Part shown: piece by piece, positions 8,043 to 17,274 of the stretch
Layout: the number at the start of each line of letters is the position of its first letter
How positions within the stretch are numbered: position 1 is the first letter of the stretch
Source: JANPCX01 sp050916095
GTDB lineage: Bacteria > Pseudomonadota > Gammaproteobacteria > Burkholderiales > Burkholderiaceae_C
Assembly (NCBI GenBank): GCA_050916095.1
Contig: CP050901.1
Coordinates: 682,001 to 746,000, forward strand
Direction of reading: 5' to 3'
DNA: 64,000 nt
Made by a program: the position numbers and the translations under genes
Notes under the pieces: generated by a model
Told to the model about the DNA's origin: nothing
What the model saw: the letters and a program-made list of their open reading frames with translations, nothing else
Database searches by the model: none

Positions 8043-9581
8043 TCAAGCGGCCATCATGCGGCGAATCCAAACAAAAGCCGGCCCGCACAAGGCCAGCACC
8101 CAAAGCGGCCACAGGCCCCAGGCGCTGAGCCACCGGGCATAAGGCGTCTCGCCAGTGCGTCCCTCGACCTGCGACTCCAGGGTGCCAAACTCCCAGGCTG
8201 GCAAGCGGGCGACAACGTCACCCAAATGGTTGACCACGGCAGTGGCACCCGTGTTGGTCGCACGCACCACAGGCCGTTGAAACTCTAAGGCACGCATCTG
8301 GGAAAACTGCAAATGTTGGTCTTGCACCAACAGGCGACCAAACCAGGCCAGGTTGCTGGCGTTGGCCAGCACGGTGGCAGCCTGCGGGCCCACCATGCTG
8401 GACGCCATGTCTTCGCCAAACAAGTCCTCAAAACAAATCAAGGGGCGGATGCGCTGGCCCGCCAATTCAAACGCGGCGGTATTGCGGCCTCGGGCTTGAT
8501 CGGCCAAGGGAATGTTCATCATGCGCACAAACCAGCCGAAGCCGGGCGGAATGACTTCGCCAAAGGGCAAGAGGTGGCGTTTGCCATACTGGTAGGCCTC
8601 GCCGGCAGCCGACACACCGACCAAGGAGTTGACATACCCGCCTTCATCGTCGCGAAGAAAAATGCCGAGCAAGGCACCGCGCTGGTTGTCGGCACCACGG
8701 AAGGGGGCACTCATCTGGCTCCATGCAGCGTCGCCCAAATCTTCTCGCGACAGCGGCACCACCGACTCGGGCGTGACAACCAGCTGGCCCTTGGCGGCAC
8801 GCAGTTGTTCTGTCAAGGCGTTCAGGTTGGTCTCCATGCGCGCCAAGTCAAATTTCAAGTCTTGCGAAACATTGGGCTGCAAGAGACTGACACTCAAAAC
8901 GCCCGACGATTGGGTGAAGTTTTTTGGAAGAACCGCCCCGAGGGCAAGCAACACGACCATGACGAACGACAAGGTGGCTGCCTGTGCTCGGCTCAAGTCC
9001 ACACGCCACCACGCACCCACCGCAAACGCACAGGCGGCCGCCAAAGCGCACAGACCGTAAATGCCAACATAAGGCGCAAATGCCGCCAATGGGCCCACCG
9101 TGTGGGCATAACCTGAAGCGATCCAAGGAAAACCCGTCAAGAAGGTGGCGCGAGCCAGCTCTGCGAGCAACCAACACGACGACCACGTCAAGGCCTGCAG
9201 GCCCAGCCCCCAGGCACTGTCAGCGCGGGGCTTGCAGCGTGCCCACAGCCACAAGGCCAGCGCGTAATAAAGCGACAAAGCCGCCGCCAGCAGCACCACG
9301 GCAGCCGCAGCCATCCAAGGCGGCAAACCGCCAAACTCGTGCATGCTGATGTAAAGCCACCAAAAGCCGCTGACCAACCACCCCACACCAAAAACACTGC
9401 CCAGGTAGGCCGCGCGGCGCGCTTGCGCCGCAGAAGCTGCTGCGGCGAGGCAGGCAAGAGACAGAATTTGCAACCACCATGCGTGGCTGGGGGCGAAGGA
9501 GAGTCCATGCAGCACACCGGCCAGCAGCACCGTCCACGCAGACCCGGTCCAGCGGGCCAACCCCATCCTCAACTGCATCAA
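8043..9581 (-). CDS. lnt: Apolipoprotein N-acyltransferase
   Basis: Adds the third acyl chain to the N-terminal cysteine of lipoproteins on the periplasmic face of the inner membrane. The 512-residue protein has an N-terminal multi-pass membrane region (about 1-220) and a nitrilase-like domain. The catalytic triad of the family is visible: Glu272 in TPESV, Lys334 in GKRHLLPFGE and Cys383 in LICFEDLF. Its start overlaps the stop of the upstream CBS-domain gene by four bases, the usual lnt-corC arrangement in proteobacteria. Confidence 0.95.
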   Translation of the reverse strand: MMQLRMGLARWTGSAWTVLLAGVLHGLSFAPSHAWWLQILSLACLAAAASAAQARRAAYLGSVFGVGWLVSGFWWLYISMHEFGGLPPWMAAAAVVLLAAALSLYYALALWLWARCKPRADSAWGLGLQALTWSSCWLLAELARATFLTGFPWIASGYAHTVGPLAAFAPYVGIYGLCALAAACAFAVGAWWRVDLSRAQAATLSFVMVVLLALGAVLPKNFTQSSGVLSVSLLQPNVSQDLKFDLARMETNLNALTEQLRAAKGQLVVTPESVVPLSREDLGDAAWSQMSAPFRGADNQRGALLGIFLRDDEGGYVNSLVGVSAAGEAYQYGKRHLLPFGEVIPPGFGWFVRMMNIPLADQARGRNTAAFELAGQRIRPLICFEDLFGEDMASSMVGPQAATVLANASNLAWFGRLLVQDQHLQFSQMRALEFQRPVVRATNTGATAVVNHLGDVVARLPAWEFGTLESQVEGRTGETPYARWLSAWGLWPLWVLALCGPAFVWIRRMMAA

Positions 9582-10498
9582 GCCGCCGTGTCGTCATCAC
9601 CGCCAGGCGCGGCACGCACCACCTTGAACCAGCGCACCGCACCGCCTCGGGTGAGCATGACGGAGAACACCAAGCCGCCCAGCGTCACCGCCTCACCGCG
9701 CCTTGGCACGCGCCCGAGTTCGTGGGCCACGAGGCCACCGATGGTGTCGAAATCATCCTCGGGAAAATCCACGCCGAAGGCTTGGTTCACCGCAGCAATG
9801 TCGGCATCACCCGCCACACGCTGCGCACCGTCAGCCAGGGTGTAGATGCTGCTGCCTGCGTCTTTGTCGTCAAATTCGTCTTCGATTTCGCCGACGATTT
9901 CTTCCAGCACATCCTCGATCGTGATCAGCCCTGCCGTGGCACCAAACTCGTCGATCACGATGGCCAGGTGGTTGCGATTGGAGCGGAAGTCGCGCAACAA
10001 CTCGTTGAGTCCTTTGGACTCGGGCACAAACACCGCGGGGCGCAACAAAGTGCGCAGGCTCAAGTCGGGCGAGCGCTGCACCTTGAGCAGGTCCTTGGCC
10101 ATCAAGATGCCAATGATGTTGTCGCGGCGTTCTTCAAACACCGGAAAACGCGAGTGGCTGGTCTCAATCACCACGTGCAAAAGTTCGTCGTAGTCCGATG
10201 CGATGTCGAGCAGATCCATGCGCGGCGCGGCGACCATCACGTCACCCGCCGTCATGTCGGCCATACGCAGCACGCCCTCCAGCATCATGCGCGACTCGGG
10301 CTCGATCAACTCGCGGTGCTCGGCGTCAGCCAGCGTCTCCATCAGCTCGTCACGCGAATCCGGGCCTGGTGAGACGAACTCAACCAGGCGCTGAAACAAG
10401 TTGCGCTTGTCGCTGGCGCGGTCTGGCCGGCGTTCCTCGCCGGAATCCAGGGCGCTGAAACGCGATCGGGGGGAGGATGGGGGGTGAGGGTCTGACAT
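9578..10498 (-). CDS. corC: CorC/HlyC-type CBS-domain protein
   Basis: A cytoplasmic CBS-pair protein with a C-terminal CorC_HlyC domain, linked in the literature to magnesium/cobalt efflux. From the ATG at 10498 (MSDPHPPSSP) it is 306 residues; a start at 10537 would add 13. A CBS pair spans roughly residues 70-200 (MVAAPRMDLLDI, then RHNLAIVIDEFG-type sequence with the local residues RNHLAIVIDEFG). The CorC_HlyC module covers the last 90 residues. No membrane segment is present. It overlaps and probably co-transcribes with lnt. Transport function itself is not shown by the sequence. Confidence 0.88.
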   Translation of the reverse strand: MSDPHPPSSPRSRFSALDSGEERRPDRASDKRNLFQRLVEFVSPGPDSRDELMETLADAEHRELIEPESRMMLEGVLRMADMTAGDVMVAAPRMDLLDIASDYDELLHVVIETSHSRFPVFEERRDNIIGILMAKDLLKVQRSPDLSLRTLLRPAVFVPESKGLNELLRDFRSNRNHLAIVIDEFGATAGLITIEDVLEEIVGEIEDEFDDKDAGSSIYTLADGAQRVAGDADIAAVNQAFGVDFPEDDFDTIGGLVAHELGRVPRRGEAVTLGGLVFSVMLTRGGAVRWFKVVRAAPGGDDDTAA

Positions 10499-10628
10499 TG
10501 CCTGGGTTGCGAGCGCCACGCGTTTTATGCGCCGCACTGAAAATTCTATTGGGGGAGAAGCTTAACTGATAGGGATTTGACAACTGTGCTAGTTTGTCGC
10601 CTTTGATTCATTCGACGGAACTCTTCCC

Positions 10629-11678
10629 ATGGCCCTCATACCCGCCACCATCCTGACCGGTTTTCTCGGCTCAGGCAAAACCACCTTGCTCAAACGTGTG
10701 CTGACAGAAGCCCATGGCCAGAAAATTGCTGTCATTGAAAACGAATTTGGTGACGAGAACATCGACAACGAAATTTTGGTGCAAGACAACCAAGAACAAA
10801 TCATTCAGCTCAACAACGGCTGTGTGTGCTGCTCCATCCGCGAGGACCTGCGCACCACGCTGGCCGACCTGGCTGAGAAAAAACGCAAAGGCGAGTTGAG
10901 TTTTGACCGGGTGGTGATTGAAACCACGGGCCTCGCAGACCCCGGCCCCGTGGCTCAAACCTTTTTCATGGACGACGAAATCGCGGAAACGTACTTGCTG
11001 GACTCGATTTTGACCCTGGTGGACGCCAAACACGCCGACGAGCAGCTCAATACCCGCCAGGAAGCGCGCCGCCAAATTGGTTTTGCCGACCAGATTTTCA
11101 TCAGCAAGTCTGACCTCGTCGACAAAACCACCCTCGACGCACTGGCCCACCGCATCAAACACATGAACCCACGCGCCCCGCAACAGGCGGTTCATTTTGG
11201 CGAGGTGCCCATTGCCTCGGTGTTTGACCTCAAAGGCTTCAACCTCAATGCCAAACTGGACATTGACCCCGACTTTCTCAACGCTGACAGCCATGCGCAC
11301 GACCACCATGACCACGAGCATGGCGAACACTGCGACCATCCCAGCCACAGCCCTGGCCAAACGCACCACCACGTCCACGACGACGACGTGAAATCCTTCG
11401 TTTTCCGGGCGGAAAAGCCGTTCAACCCCGCCAAGTTGGAGGATTTTTTGGGTGCCATCGTCCAGGTCTATGGCCCCAAGATGTTGCGATACAAAGGGGT
11501 TCTGGACATGAAGGGCAGCACGCGCAAGGTCATATTCCAAGGCGTGCACCAGCTCATGGGCAGCGACCTGGGGCCTGCGTGGTCGGCGGGGGAGAAACGG
11601 GCGAGCAAGATGGTTTTTATCGGCATCGACTTGCCCCAAGACATCTTGCAAGACGGTTTGCAGAAATGCCTAGATTGA
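10629..11678 (+). CDS. CobW/COG0523-family GTPase, metal chaperone
   Basis: A G3E-family GTPase expected to insert or traffic a transition metal (zinc, cobalt or iron) in the cytoplasm. The 349 residues contain a Walker A motif GFLGSGKTT (11-19), the family metal site GCVCC (64-68), a nucleotide-specificity motif SKSD, and a histidine-rich loop (about 218-250, many HxH and HDHH units). The C-terminal CobW_C domain follows. The metal is not deducible: no cobalamin genes, Zur box or nitrile hydratase is adjacent. It has its own 130-bp upstream gap from the divergent corC gene. Confidence 0.9.
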   Translation: MALIPATILTGFLGSGKTTLLKRVLTEAHGQKIAVIENEFGDENIDNEILVQDNQEQIIQLNNGCVCCSIREDLRTTLADLAEKKRKGELSFDRVVIETTGLADPGPVAQTFFMDDEIAETYLLDSILTLVDAKHADEQLNTRQEARRQIGFADQIFISKSDLVDKTTLDALAHRIKHMNPRAPQQAVHFGEVPIASVFDLKGFNLNAKLDIDPDFLNADSHAHDHHDHEHGEHCDHPSHSPGQTHHHVHDDDVKSFVFRAEKPFNPAKLEDFLGAIVQVYGPKMLRYKGVLDMKGSTRKVIFQGVHQLMGSDLGPAWSAGEKRASKMVFIGIDLPQDILQDGLQKCLD

Positions 11679-11888
11679 ATGCCAATGCCCCGCAAACGCG
11701 CTCTCACACCGGGGCAAGTAGCCGCTGTTTGGCTACACACAAAAAAATAGCGCCCTGCGCCCAGTTAACGTGGATACAATCCGCCCCGCCTGAGCCGAGC
11801 CCGGAGTTTGACTGCCGGGCGAGGGACACAAATTAACACCGTTGAAGCAAATGAAACAGCGGCAGTTCGGCATTGCGAGGAGACTTTC

Positions 11889-12920
11889 GTGAGCAAAACA
11901 CCGGCGAAAAAGAAAAGCGCAAAAAAACCTGCTGTCGCAATTGGCAAAAGCCAGGGCAAGAATACGGTTAAGACTGTGGTGAAGGCGGCGGCAAAAACGG
12001 CTGTCAAATCACCAACCAAGCCGCCGGCAAAAACCCCCGTGGTCAAGAAGGCTGTAGTTCAAAAAATACATGCTAAAACGCCCAGCAAGTCCGTCGTGAA
12101 GGCCAAGGCCCCAGCAGCTCAAAAATCAGCCCCCGCTAAAACACTGACAAAAACAACGGCCAAAGTTGCGAGCACATCGGCGACACAGCCCCCCTCTTTT
12201 GAAAAGAAAAAATCTCCGGTGATCGTACCCAGCACAGCCAAATCCAAACCAGAAGCGGCCGCTTCAACGCCCGTCTCTGCGCCAGTGCCTGCCTCCGCAG
12301 CCAGCCCCGCTCCCGCCCGCCGTGCGGGCAAAGTGGTGACGCCTCCACCCGCCCAAGCTCCACTTCCTCTGCCAACTTCTAGATTCGCCGACCGGTTTGC
12401 ACCGCCTCGGCCACCCACCAGACAAATGAACAACCTCGGATTGGATACACCCAAACACGCTCAGATTTCCGACCCCAAGCTGGTCAACGCCTGGCAAACC
12501 AAGGCGGGCAAAGACTTGACCGAGGCGGAAATTCTGGCCATGCCAGAAGCGCAATACATGAACGAGAAACAGCTGGATTTCTTCCGCTCACGGCTGCAAA
12601 CGCTCAAAGACGACTTGCTGAGTAATGCGGGTGAAACCACAGAACACCTGCGCGAAGACACGTCCATCGTGCCCGACCCCGCCGACCGGGCGACGATTGA
12701 AGAAGAACACGCCCTGGAGCTGCGTACCCGCGACCGCGAACGCAAACTGCTGAAGAAGATTTCCCAGTCTCTGAACCGAATTGATGCTGGCGACTACGGT
12801 TTTTGCGACGAAACGGGCGAGCCCATCGGTTTGGGTCGCCTGATTGCACGTCCGACGGCTACACTGTCTCTGGAAGCCCAACAACGACGTGAGTTAAAGC
12901 AGAAAATGTTCGGCGACTGA
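11889..12920 (+). CDS. dksA: RNA polymerase-binding protein DksA with long basic N-terminal extension
   Basis: DksA binds the RNA polymerase secondary channel and works with ppGpp to reprogramme transcription. The GTG at 11889 follows GAGGAG at ideal spacing, giving 343 residues, more than twice the usual 150. The first roughly 190 residues are a Lys/Ala/Pro low-complexity tail reminiscent of histone H1-like proteins. The DksA core follows: a coiled coil with tip motif DPADRA and the segment around DYGFCDETGEPIG. Only one of four zinc-finger cysteines remains (CDET, and SLEA in place of the second CxxC), so zinc binding by the usual site is unlikely. The tail could bind nucleic acid; that is inference. 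Confidence 0.88.
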   Translation: MSKTPAKKKSAKKPAVAIGKSQGKNTVKTVVKAAAKTAVKSPTKPPAKTPVVKKAVVQKIHAKTPSKSVVKAKAPAAQKSAPAKTLTKTTAKVASTSATQPPSFEKKKSPVIVPSTAKSKPEAAASTPVSAPVPASAASPAPARRAGKVVTPPPAQAPLPLPTSRFADRFAPPRPPTRQMNNLGLDTPKHAQISDPKLVNAWQTKAGKDLTEAEILAMPEAQYMNEKQLDFFRSRLQTLKDDLLSNAGETTEHLREDTSIVPDPADRATIEEEHALELRTRDRERKLLKKISQSLNRIDAGDYGFCDETGEPIGLGRLIARPTATLSLEAQQRRELKQKMFGD

Positions 12921-12979
12921 GATCGGCATCCAACCGCACGACATCCGACAGCGCTTCCCCCGTCAACCTGACCCTATTT

Positions 12980-14674
12980 ATGGCGGACCCCAAAGACACC
13001 AGCAGTTTCTTCCTTAAGGTTGTCAAATTCGTGGCCAATCCGTCTACGGAGTGGAACGAGCTGGACAGCGGTGGTGCGGGCACCCGCGAGTCTGAGTTCG
13101 CCAAACACGAACTCAAAGCCATGATTGAGCGCAAGCGCCGCAACGACTTTGTGCGCAAGCGCGAATTCGACATGCTGCGCAAAGTCCGCCGCGAGGGTTT
13201 GAGCGGCGATCAACTGGCAGCTTTGGGCGGATCGTCCCGGCTGGACGACTCCGAGGTGCGTGCCGAAAGCGGCGCCAAACCCGACAGCGGCGTCAAAGCC
13301 AAAATCGACGAAATCGAACAGCAGATGGTGGGCGACAACCAGCTCAACTCTCGCCGCCGAACTCCCGAGTTCTACAACGCACCAACGCAACCCGCACCAC
13401 TGGACACCACTGCAGCCGGAAAACCACCAGCGGCCCGAGCAGCTCTGCGGCCAGAGGCGAACGCTGAAGCAGCGCCCGTGCCCAGCAAAAATGGCAATGC
13501 ATCGGCAGCGCCGCACATGCATGCTTTTCCGATGGACACGGCGGCCGCTTCATTCTCCAATCCGCTGGCGATGGAAGTCAGCGAGGTTGTGCACGACCCT
13601 GAGCTCGACGAGGCGGTCATCTCGTTCGCGAACGCAGACTTCGAGAGCTGCGAGCAGTCGCTCAACACCCTGATTGAGGGGCAGGGTCGCCGTGTTGACC
13701 ACGCCGAGACATGGTTGGTGCTGTTTGATCTTTACCGCGCCATTGGCCAGCAGCCGAAGTTTGACAGTTTGGCCATGGACTATGTGCAGCGCTTTGGGTG
13801 GTCGCCCCCCCAATGGTTCTCCATGCCGAAAATGGTAGCCAATACCACCAGCTCCCATCCTCAAGTGCCCAAGTCCAGCGCCGACATGAACGGTCAGGTG
13901 GGCTGGGCCTGTCCGGAGCATATCGACGCCGAGGCGGTGAACAAGCTGCGGTCACAGTCACTGCAAATGCCGCTGCCTTGGGTGTTCGATTGGAGCGCGC
14001 TCAAAACCTTGGATGTCGAAGCCAGCGTGCTGATGAGCGATTTGTTCCGCAGCTGGATGCCGCAAAAACTCGACCTGCGCTGGCTGGGTGGCGACAGGCT
14101 TTTTGCTGTCTTGCAAGAAGCAGCCCCTACGGGCGTGCGTGATGCCGACCCCGCCTACTGGCAATTGCGCTTGGACGGCTTGCGCATGGCCAACCGGGCC
14201 GACCAGTTTGACGAAGCAGCCATTGATTACTGCGTGACCTACGAGGTGTCGCCCCCTTCCTGGGAGCCCACCACATGCCAAGTTCGTATCAGCGGCTCGG
14301 GACAAAGTACGAATTCGCCGTCGATGTCGCTGGTCAGTGAAGTGTCCACCAGCTTCATGGAATCGCAAATCCTGGAAGACCAAGACATGGTCCAGGTGGC
14401 TAGCATGGAACTGTCCGGTCAGTTGGTGGGTGATATCGACCAGATTTTGGTGCGGCTGACCGCCAAATTGGGTTCCAGCAGCGTGGTGAACGTTTCTTGC
14501 ACCAAGCTGATCCGGGTGGACTTCATTGCCGCCGGTGACTTGCTCAACTGGGTGCTGGCCCGCCGCAGTGAAAACCGTGCCATCACCTTCACCGACACGC
14601 ACCGTTTGGTGGCCTTGTTCTTTGGTGCCATGGGCATCAATGAACACGCCAAGGTCAAGGTTCATACGGTTTAG
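12980..14674 (+). CDS. STAS-domain protein of unknown role
   Basis: A 564-residue cytoplasmic protein with no signal peptide or membrane segment. The first about 60 residues are charged, followed by a Pro/Ala-rich stretch (about 130-190) and a middle alpha/beta region. The C-terminal 90 residues resemble a STAS fold (pattern VNVSCTKLIRVDFIAAGDLL, typical of a STAS beta-alpha unit with the switch-site region). It lies between dksA and hslV. Its TAG stop codon is part of the left arm of the palindromic element 14671-14943, so the original C terminus may have been altered. Role unknown. Confidence 0.7.
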   Translation: MADPKDTSSFFLKVVKFVANPSTEWNELDSGGAGTRESEFAKHELKAMIERKRRNDFVRKREFDMLRKVRREGLSGDQLAALGGSSRLDDSEVRAESGAKPDSGVKAKIDEIEQQMVGDNQLNSRRRTPEFYNAPTQPAPLDTTAAGKPPAARAALRPEANAEAAPVPSKNGNASAAPHMHAFPMDTAAASFSNPLAMEVSEVVHDPELDEAVISFANADFESCEQSLNTLIEGQGRRVDHAETWLVLFDLYRAIGQQPKFDSLAMDYVQRFGWSPPQWFSMPKMVANTTSSHPQVPKSSADMNGQVGWACPEHIDAEAVNKLRSQSLQMPLPWVFDWSALKTLDVEASVLMSDLFRSWMPQKLDLRWLGGDRLFAVLQEAAPTGVRDADPAYWQLRLDGLRMANRADQFDEAAIDYCVTYEVSPPSWEPTTCQVRISGSGQSTNSPSMSLVSEVSTSFMESQILEDQDMVQVASMELSGQLVGDIDQILVRLTAKLGSSSVVNVSCTKLIRVDFIAAGDLLNWVLARRSENRAITFTDTHRLVALFFGAMGINEHAKVKVHTV

Positions 14675-14943
14675 GGCCTGTTAACACTGAAGATGCCAGT
14701 GCGAACGTGGCCCTTGGGGCGCAGAGCAAGGCGCACGTCTCGCCAAGGCTATTCGCCTTGGCGAGACGTGCAACGCCGCGCTGCGCCCCAAGGGCCACGT
14801 TCCCGAAGGGTTGTTCCCCAAAAGGCCTTGCGCGGCGTTACAAAGCCTCGCCGGGGGCCTACCCCGGCTTCGTTTTGCGCCTTGCTCAAGGCCTTCTTTT
14901 GAAGAACAACGCATCTGGCATCTTCAGTGTTAACAGGCCCTAA
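14671..14943. mobile_element. Nested palindromic, MITE-like element
   Basis: A 273-base block between the STAS gene and hslV is bounded by perfect 29-base inverted repeats (14671-14699 and 14915-14943; outer end TTAGGGCCTGTTAACACTG). Inside are a perfect 21-base inverted pair (14704-14724 and 14781-14801) and, nested in that, a perfect 17-base hairpin (14733-14749 and 14755-14771) with loop TATTC. A further GC hairpin lies near 14848-14872. No transposase is encoded and no clear target duplication is visible. A non-autonomous mobile element or a complex terminator are both possible. Only one copy is in this window. Confidence 0.65.
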
Positions 14944-14992
14944 TTTGCCCACCGAGGCTTGAATTTCGCTGGTTCGACTTCACCTTTGTCCG

Positions 14993-15529
14993 ATGGATCA
15001 ATTTCACGGCACCACCATCGTCAGCGCTCGGCGCGGCAAGCAGGTGGCCCTGGGCGGAGACGGTCAAGTCACGCTGGGCCACATCATCATCAAATCCAGC
15101 GCACGCAAAGTGCGTAAGCTGCACCGAGACCAGGTGCTGGCCGGTTTCGCAGGGGCGACGGCTGACGCCTTCACCTTGTTTGAGCGTTTTGAAGCCAAGC
15201 TGGAAAAACACCAAGGCCATTTGGTGCGTGCGGCCATTGAGCTGACCAAAGACTGGCGCACCGACCGCGTGCTGCGCCGCCTGGAAGCCATGTTGGCCGT
15301 GGCTGACCACGAGGCCTCGCTCATCATCACCGGCAACGGCGATGTGCTGGAACCCGAAAAAGGCATCATCGCCATCGGCTCGGGTGGTGCTTACGCACAG
15401 GCTGCCGCGCGTGCTTTGCTCGACAACACCGAAATGACCCCGGCCGAGGTGGTTAAAAAGTCACTGGAAATTGCGGGCGACATCTGCATCTACACCAACC
15501 AGAGCCACATCATTGAGGTGCTGGAATGA
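14993..15529 (+). CDS. hslV: ATP-dependent protease proteolytic subunit HslV
   Basis: The threonine peptidase of the HslUV (ClpQY) complex, which degrades unfolded and regulatory proteins in the cytoplasm. The 178 residues begin MDQFHG followed by TTIVSARRG, so removal of a six-residue propeptide would expose the catalytic Thr7. The proteasome-beta-like core (GGDGQVTLG, IGSGGAYAQAAARAL) is intact. hslU follows 166 bases downstream on the same strand. Confidence 0.97.
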   Translation: MDQFHGTTIVSARRGKQVALGGDGQVTLGHIIIKSSARKVRKLHRDQVLAGFAGATADAFTLFERFEAKLEKHQGHLVRAAIELTKDWRTDRVLRRLEAMLAVADHEASLIITGNGDVLEPEKGIIAIGSGGAYAQAAARALLDNTEMTPAEVVKKSLEIAGDICIYTNQSHIIEVLE

Positions 15530-15591
15530 GCGCGGGCAGAGCGCCGGGCCGCCCCAAGCCTGACCGCATCCCCTCGGGGGCGGAGCCCGGA

Positions 15592-15670
15592 CACAAACCG
15601 TCCTTGAGGACGGTTTGTGCCTGGCGACGAGTCGGGCCTCTGGGCCGACGCGACCTGCAAGGTCGGCCCA
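15592..15670. repeat. Two intergenic hairpins between hslV and hslU
   Basis: A perfect 12-base stem with a TTGA loop (15592-15619, CACAAACCGTCC and its complement) is followed by a 9-base stem (TGGGCCGAC, 15641-15649, paired with 15662-15670) that encloses a smaller CGACCT/AGGTCG hairpin. No U-tract follows, so these are not simple intrinsic terminators. They may modulate hslU expression relative to hslV or stabilise mRNA ends. Confidence 0.6.
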
Positions 15671-15695
15671 TGTACTCGTGGGACGAGGGGTCAAC

Positions 15696-17036
15696 ATGAG
15701 TTCGATGACACCCAAAGAAATCGTCTCCGAACTGGACCGCCACATCGTCGGCCAAGCCGCTGCCAAACGCGCAGTGGCCATTGCCCTTCGCAATCGCTGG
15801 CGTCGCCAGCAAGTGGACGCCAGCTTACGCGGCGAGATCACCCCCAAAAACATCCTGATGATTGGCCCCACCGGCGTGGGTAAAACCGAAATTGCGCGGC
15901 GTTTGGCCAAGCTGGCCGATGCGCCCTTCATCAAGGTGGAAGCCACCAAATTCACTGAGGTGGGTTATGTGGGCAAAGATGTTGACACCATCATCCGCGA
16001 CCTCGTAGACATGGCCGTCAAACAAGCCCGCGAAGCCGCCATGAAGCGCCACCGCAGCCTGGCAGAAGACGCCGCAGAAGACCGCGTGCTCGACATCCTG
16101 GTGCCGCCCCCGCGCTCGGACTTCGGTTTGAACGGCGACACCAGCACCGAAAACACCGCCCGCCAGGTCATGCGCAAACGCCTGCGCGAAGGACTGCTCG
16201 CAGACAAAGAAATCGAAATCGACCTGGCCGAGCCCAAAGCCCAGCTGGAAATCATGACCCCACCGGGCATGGACGAGATGGCTGAACAGCTCAAGGGCAT
16301 GTTCGCCAACATGGGGGGCGGCAAACGCAAAACCCGCAAGCTGAAAATCGCTGAGGCGCTCAAACTGCTGGTGGATGAAGAAGCCGCCAAGCTCGTCAAT
16401 GAAGACGAGATTCGCAGCACGGCCCTGGCCCACACCGAACAAAACGGCATCGTCTTCATCGACGAGATCGACAAAGTCGCCTCCCGCAGTGGTGAGGGTG
16501 GTGGCAGCGGGGCCGAGGTATCACGCCAGGGTGTGCAGCGTGACCTCCTGCCTTTGGTGGAAGGCACCACGGTCAACACCAAATACGGCATGGTCAAAAC
16601 CGACCATATTTTGTTCATTGCCTCGGGCGCATTTCACCTGTCCAAACCCAGCGATTTGATTCCCGAGTTGCAAGGGCGTTTCCCCATCCGCGTCGAACTG
16701 AGTTCACTCAGCGTGGACGACTTCGAGGCCATCCTCACCAGCACCCATGCCAGTTTGGTCAAGCAGTACCAAGCCTTGCTGGCCACCGAGGGTGTGCTCT
16801 TGGAAATCAAACCCGACGCCATCCGCCGCCTGGCGCAAATGGCTTTTGAGGTGAACGAACGCACCGAAAACATCGGTGCCCGCCGGTTGGCTACGGTGAT
16901 GGAACGTTTGCTCGACGACGTGAGTTTCAACGCGCCGAATTTGAGTGGTCAAACGGTGAGCCTGGATGCCGAGGCGGTGAATGCCAAGTTAGCCGACTTG
17001 GCCAAGAACGAGGATTTATCGCGTTATATCTTGTGA
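15696..17036 (+). CDS. hslU: ATP-dependent protease ATPase subunit HslU
   Basis: The AAA+ unfoldase ring that feeds substrates to HslV. The ATG at 15696 is preceded by GAGGGG, giving 446 residues, the normal length. Walker A is GPTGVGKTE (57-65) and Walker B is GIVFIDEIDKV. The intermediate domain follows the first AAA segment, and the sensor-2 arginine region (ENIGARRLATVMERLL) lies near the C terminus. The C-terminal SRYIL tail matches the segment known to dock into HslV. A longer frame from 15615 lacks a good ribosome-binding site. Confidence 0.97.
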   Translation: MSSMTPKEIVSELDRHIVGQAAAKRAVAIALRNRWRRQQVDASLRGEITPKNILMIGPTGVGKTEIARRLAKLADAPFIKVEATKFTEVGYVGKDVDTIIRDLVDMAVKQAREAAMKRHRSLAEDAAEDRVLDILVPPPRSDFGLNGDTSTENTARQVMRKRLREGLLADKEIEIDLAEPKAQLEIMTPPGMDEMAEQLKGMFANMGGGKRKTRKLKIAEALKLLVDEEAAKLVNEDEIRSTALAHTEQNGIVFIDEIDKVASRSGEGGGSGAEVSRQGVQRDLLPLVEGTTVNTKYGMVKTDHILFIASGAFHLSKPSDLIPELQGRFPIRVELSSLSVDDFEAILTSTHASLVKQYQALLATEGVLLEIKPDAIRRLAQMAFEVNERTENIGARRLATVMERLLDDVSFNAPNLSGQTVSLDAEAVNAKLADLAKNEDLSRYIL

Positions 17037-17274
17037 AATGTCGGATGAATCAACATCCTGGCGGTGACGTTGACGCGAGATACAGGGCCGTCCAAGGCAC
17101 CGCAGCGGCAGCACGAGGTTGAGTTCAGGGGAGACTTCATGCGGTCATTGGAGGCGGAAGATTTTGGGTGGTTTGTGGTTAGAAGCCAGTGACCATCTCG
17201 GCGAGGCATGTCACCCTCATTGCGACTGGATCTGGTTTTGCTGTGAATTCTCTAAAGATCAACATCGCGCCGTC

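Noticed and set aside
10671..11651. A 326-codon minus-strand frame opposite the CobW-family gene
   Set aside because: Mirror of the GTPase and its His-rich loop; Val-rich artefact.
14693..14952. Several 60-80 codon frames inside the palindromic element
   Set aside because: They arise from symmetrical repeat sequence on both strands and have no start signals.
14944..14992. Sigma-32 heat-shock promoter before hslV (CTTGAA seen)
   Set aside because: No CCCCAT-type -10 element at the needed distance.
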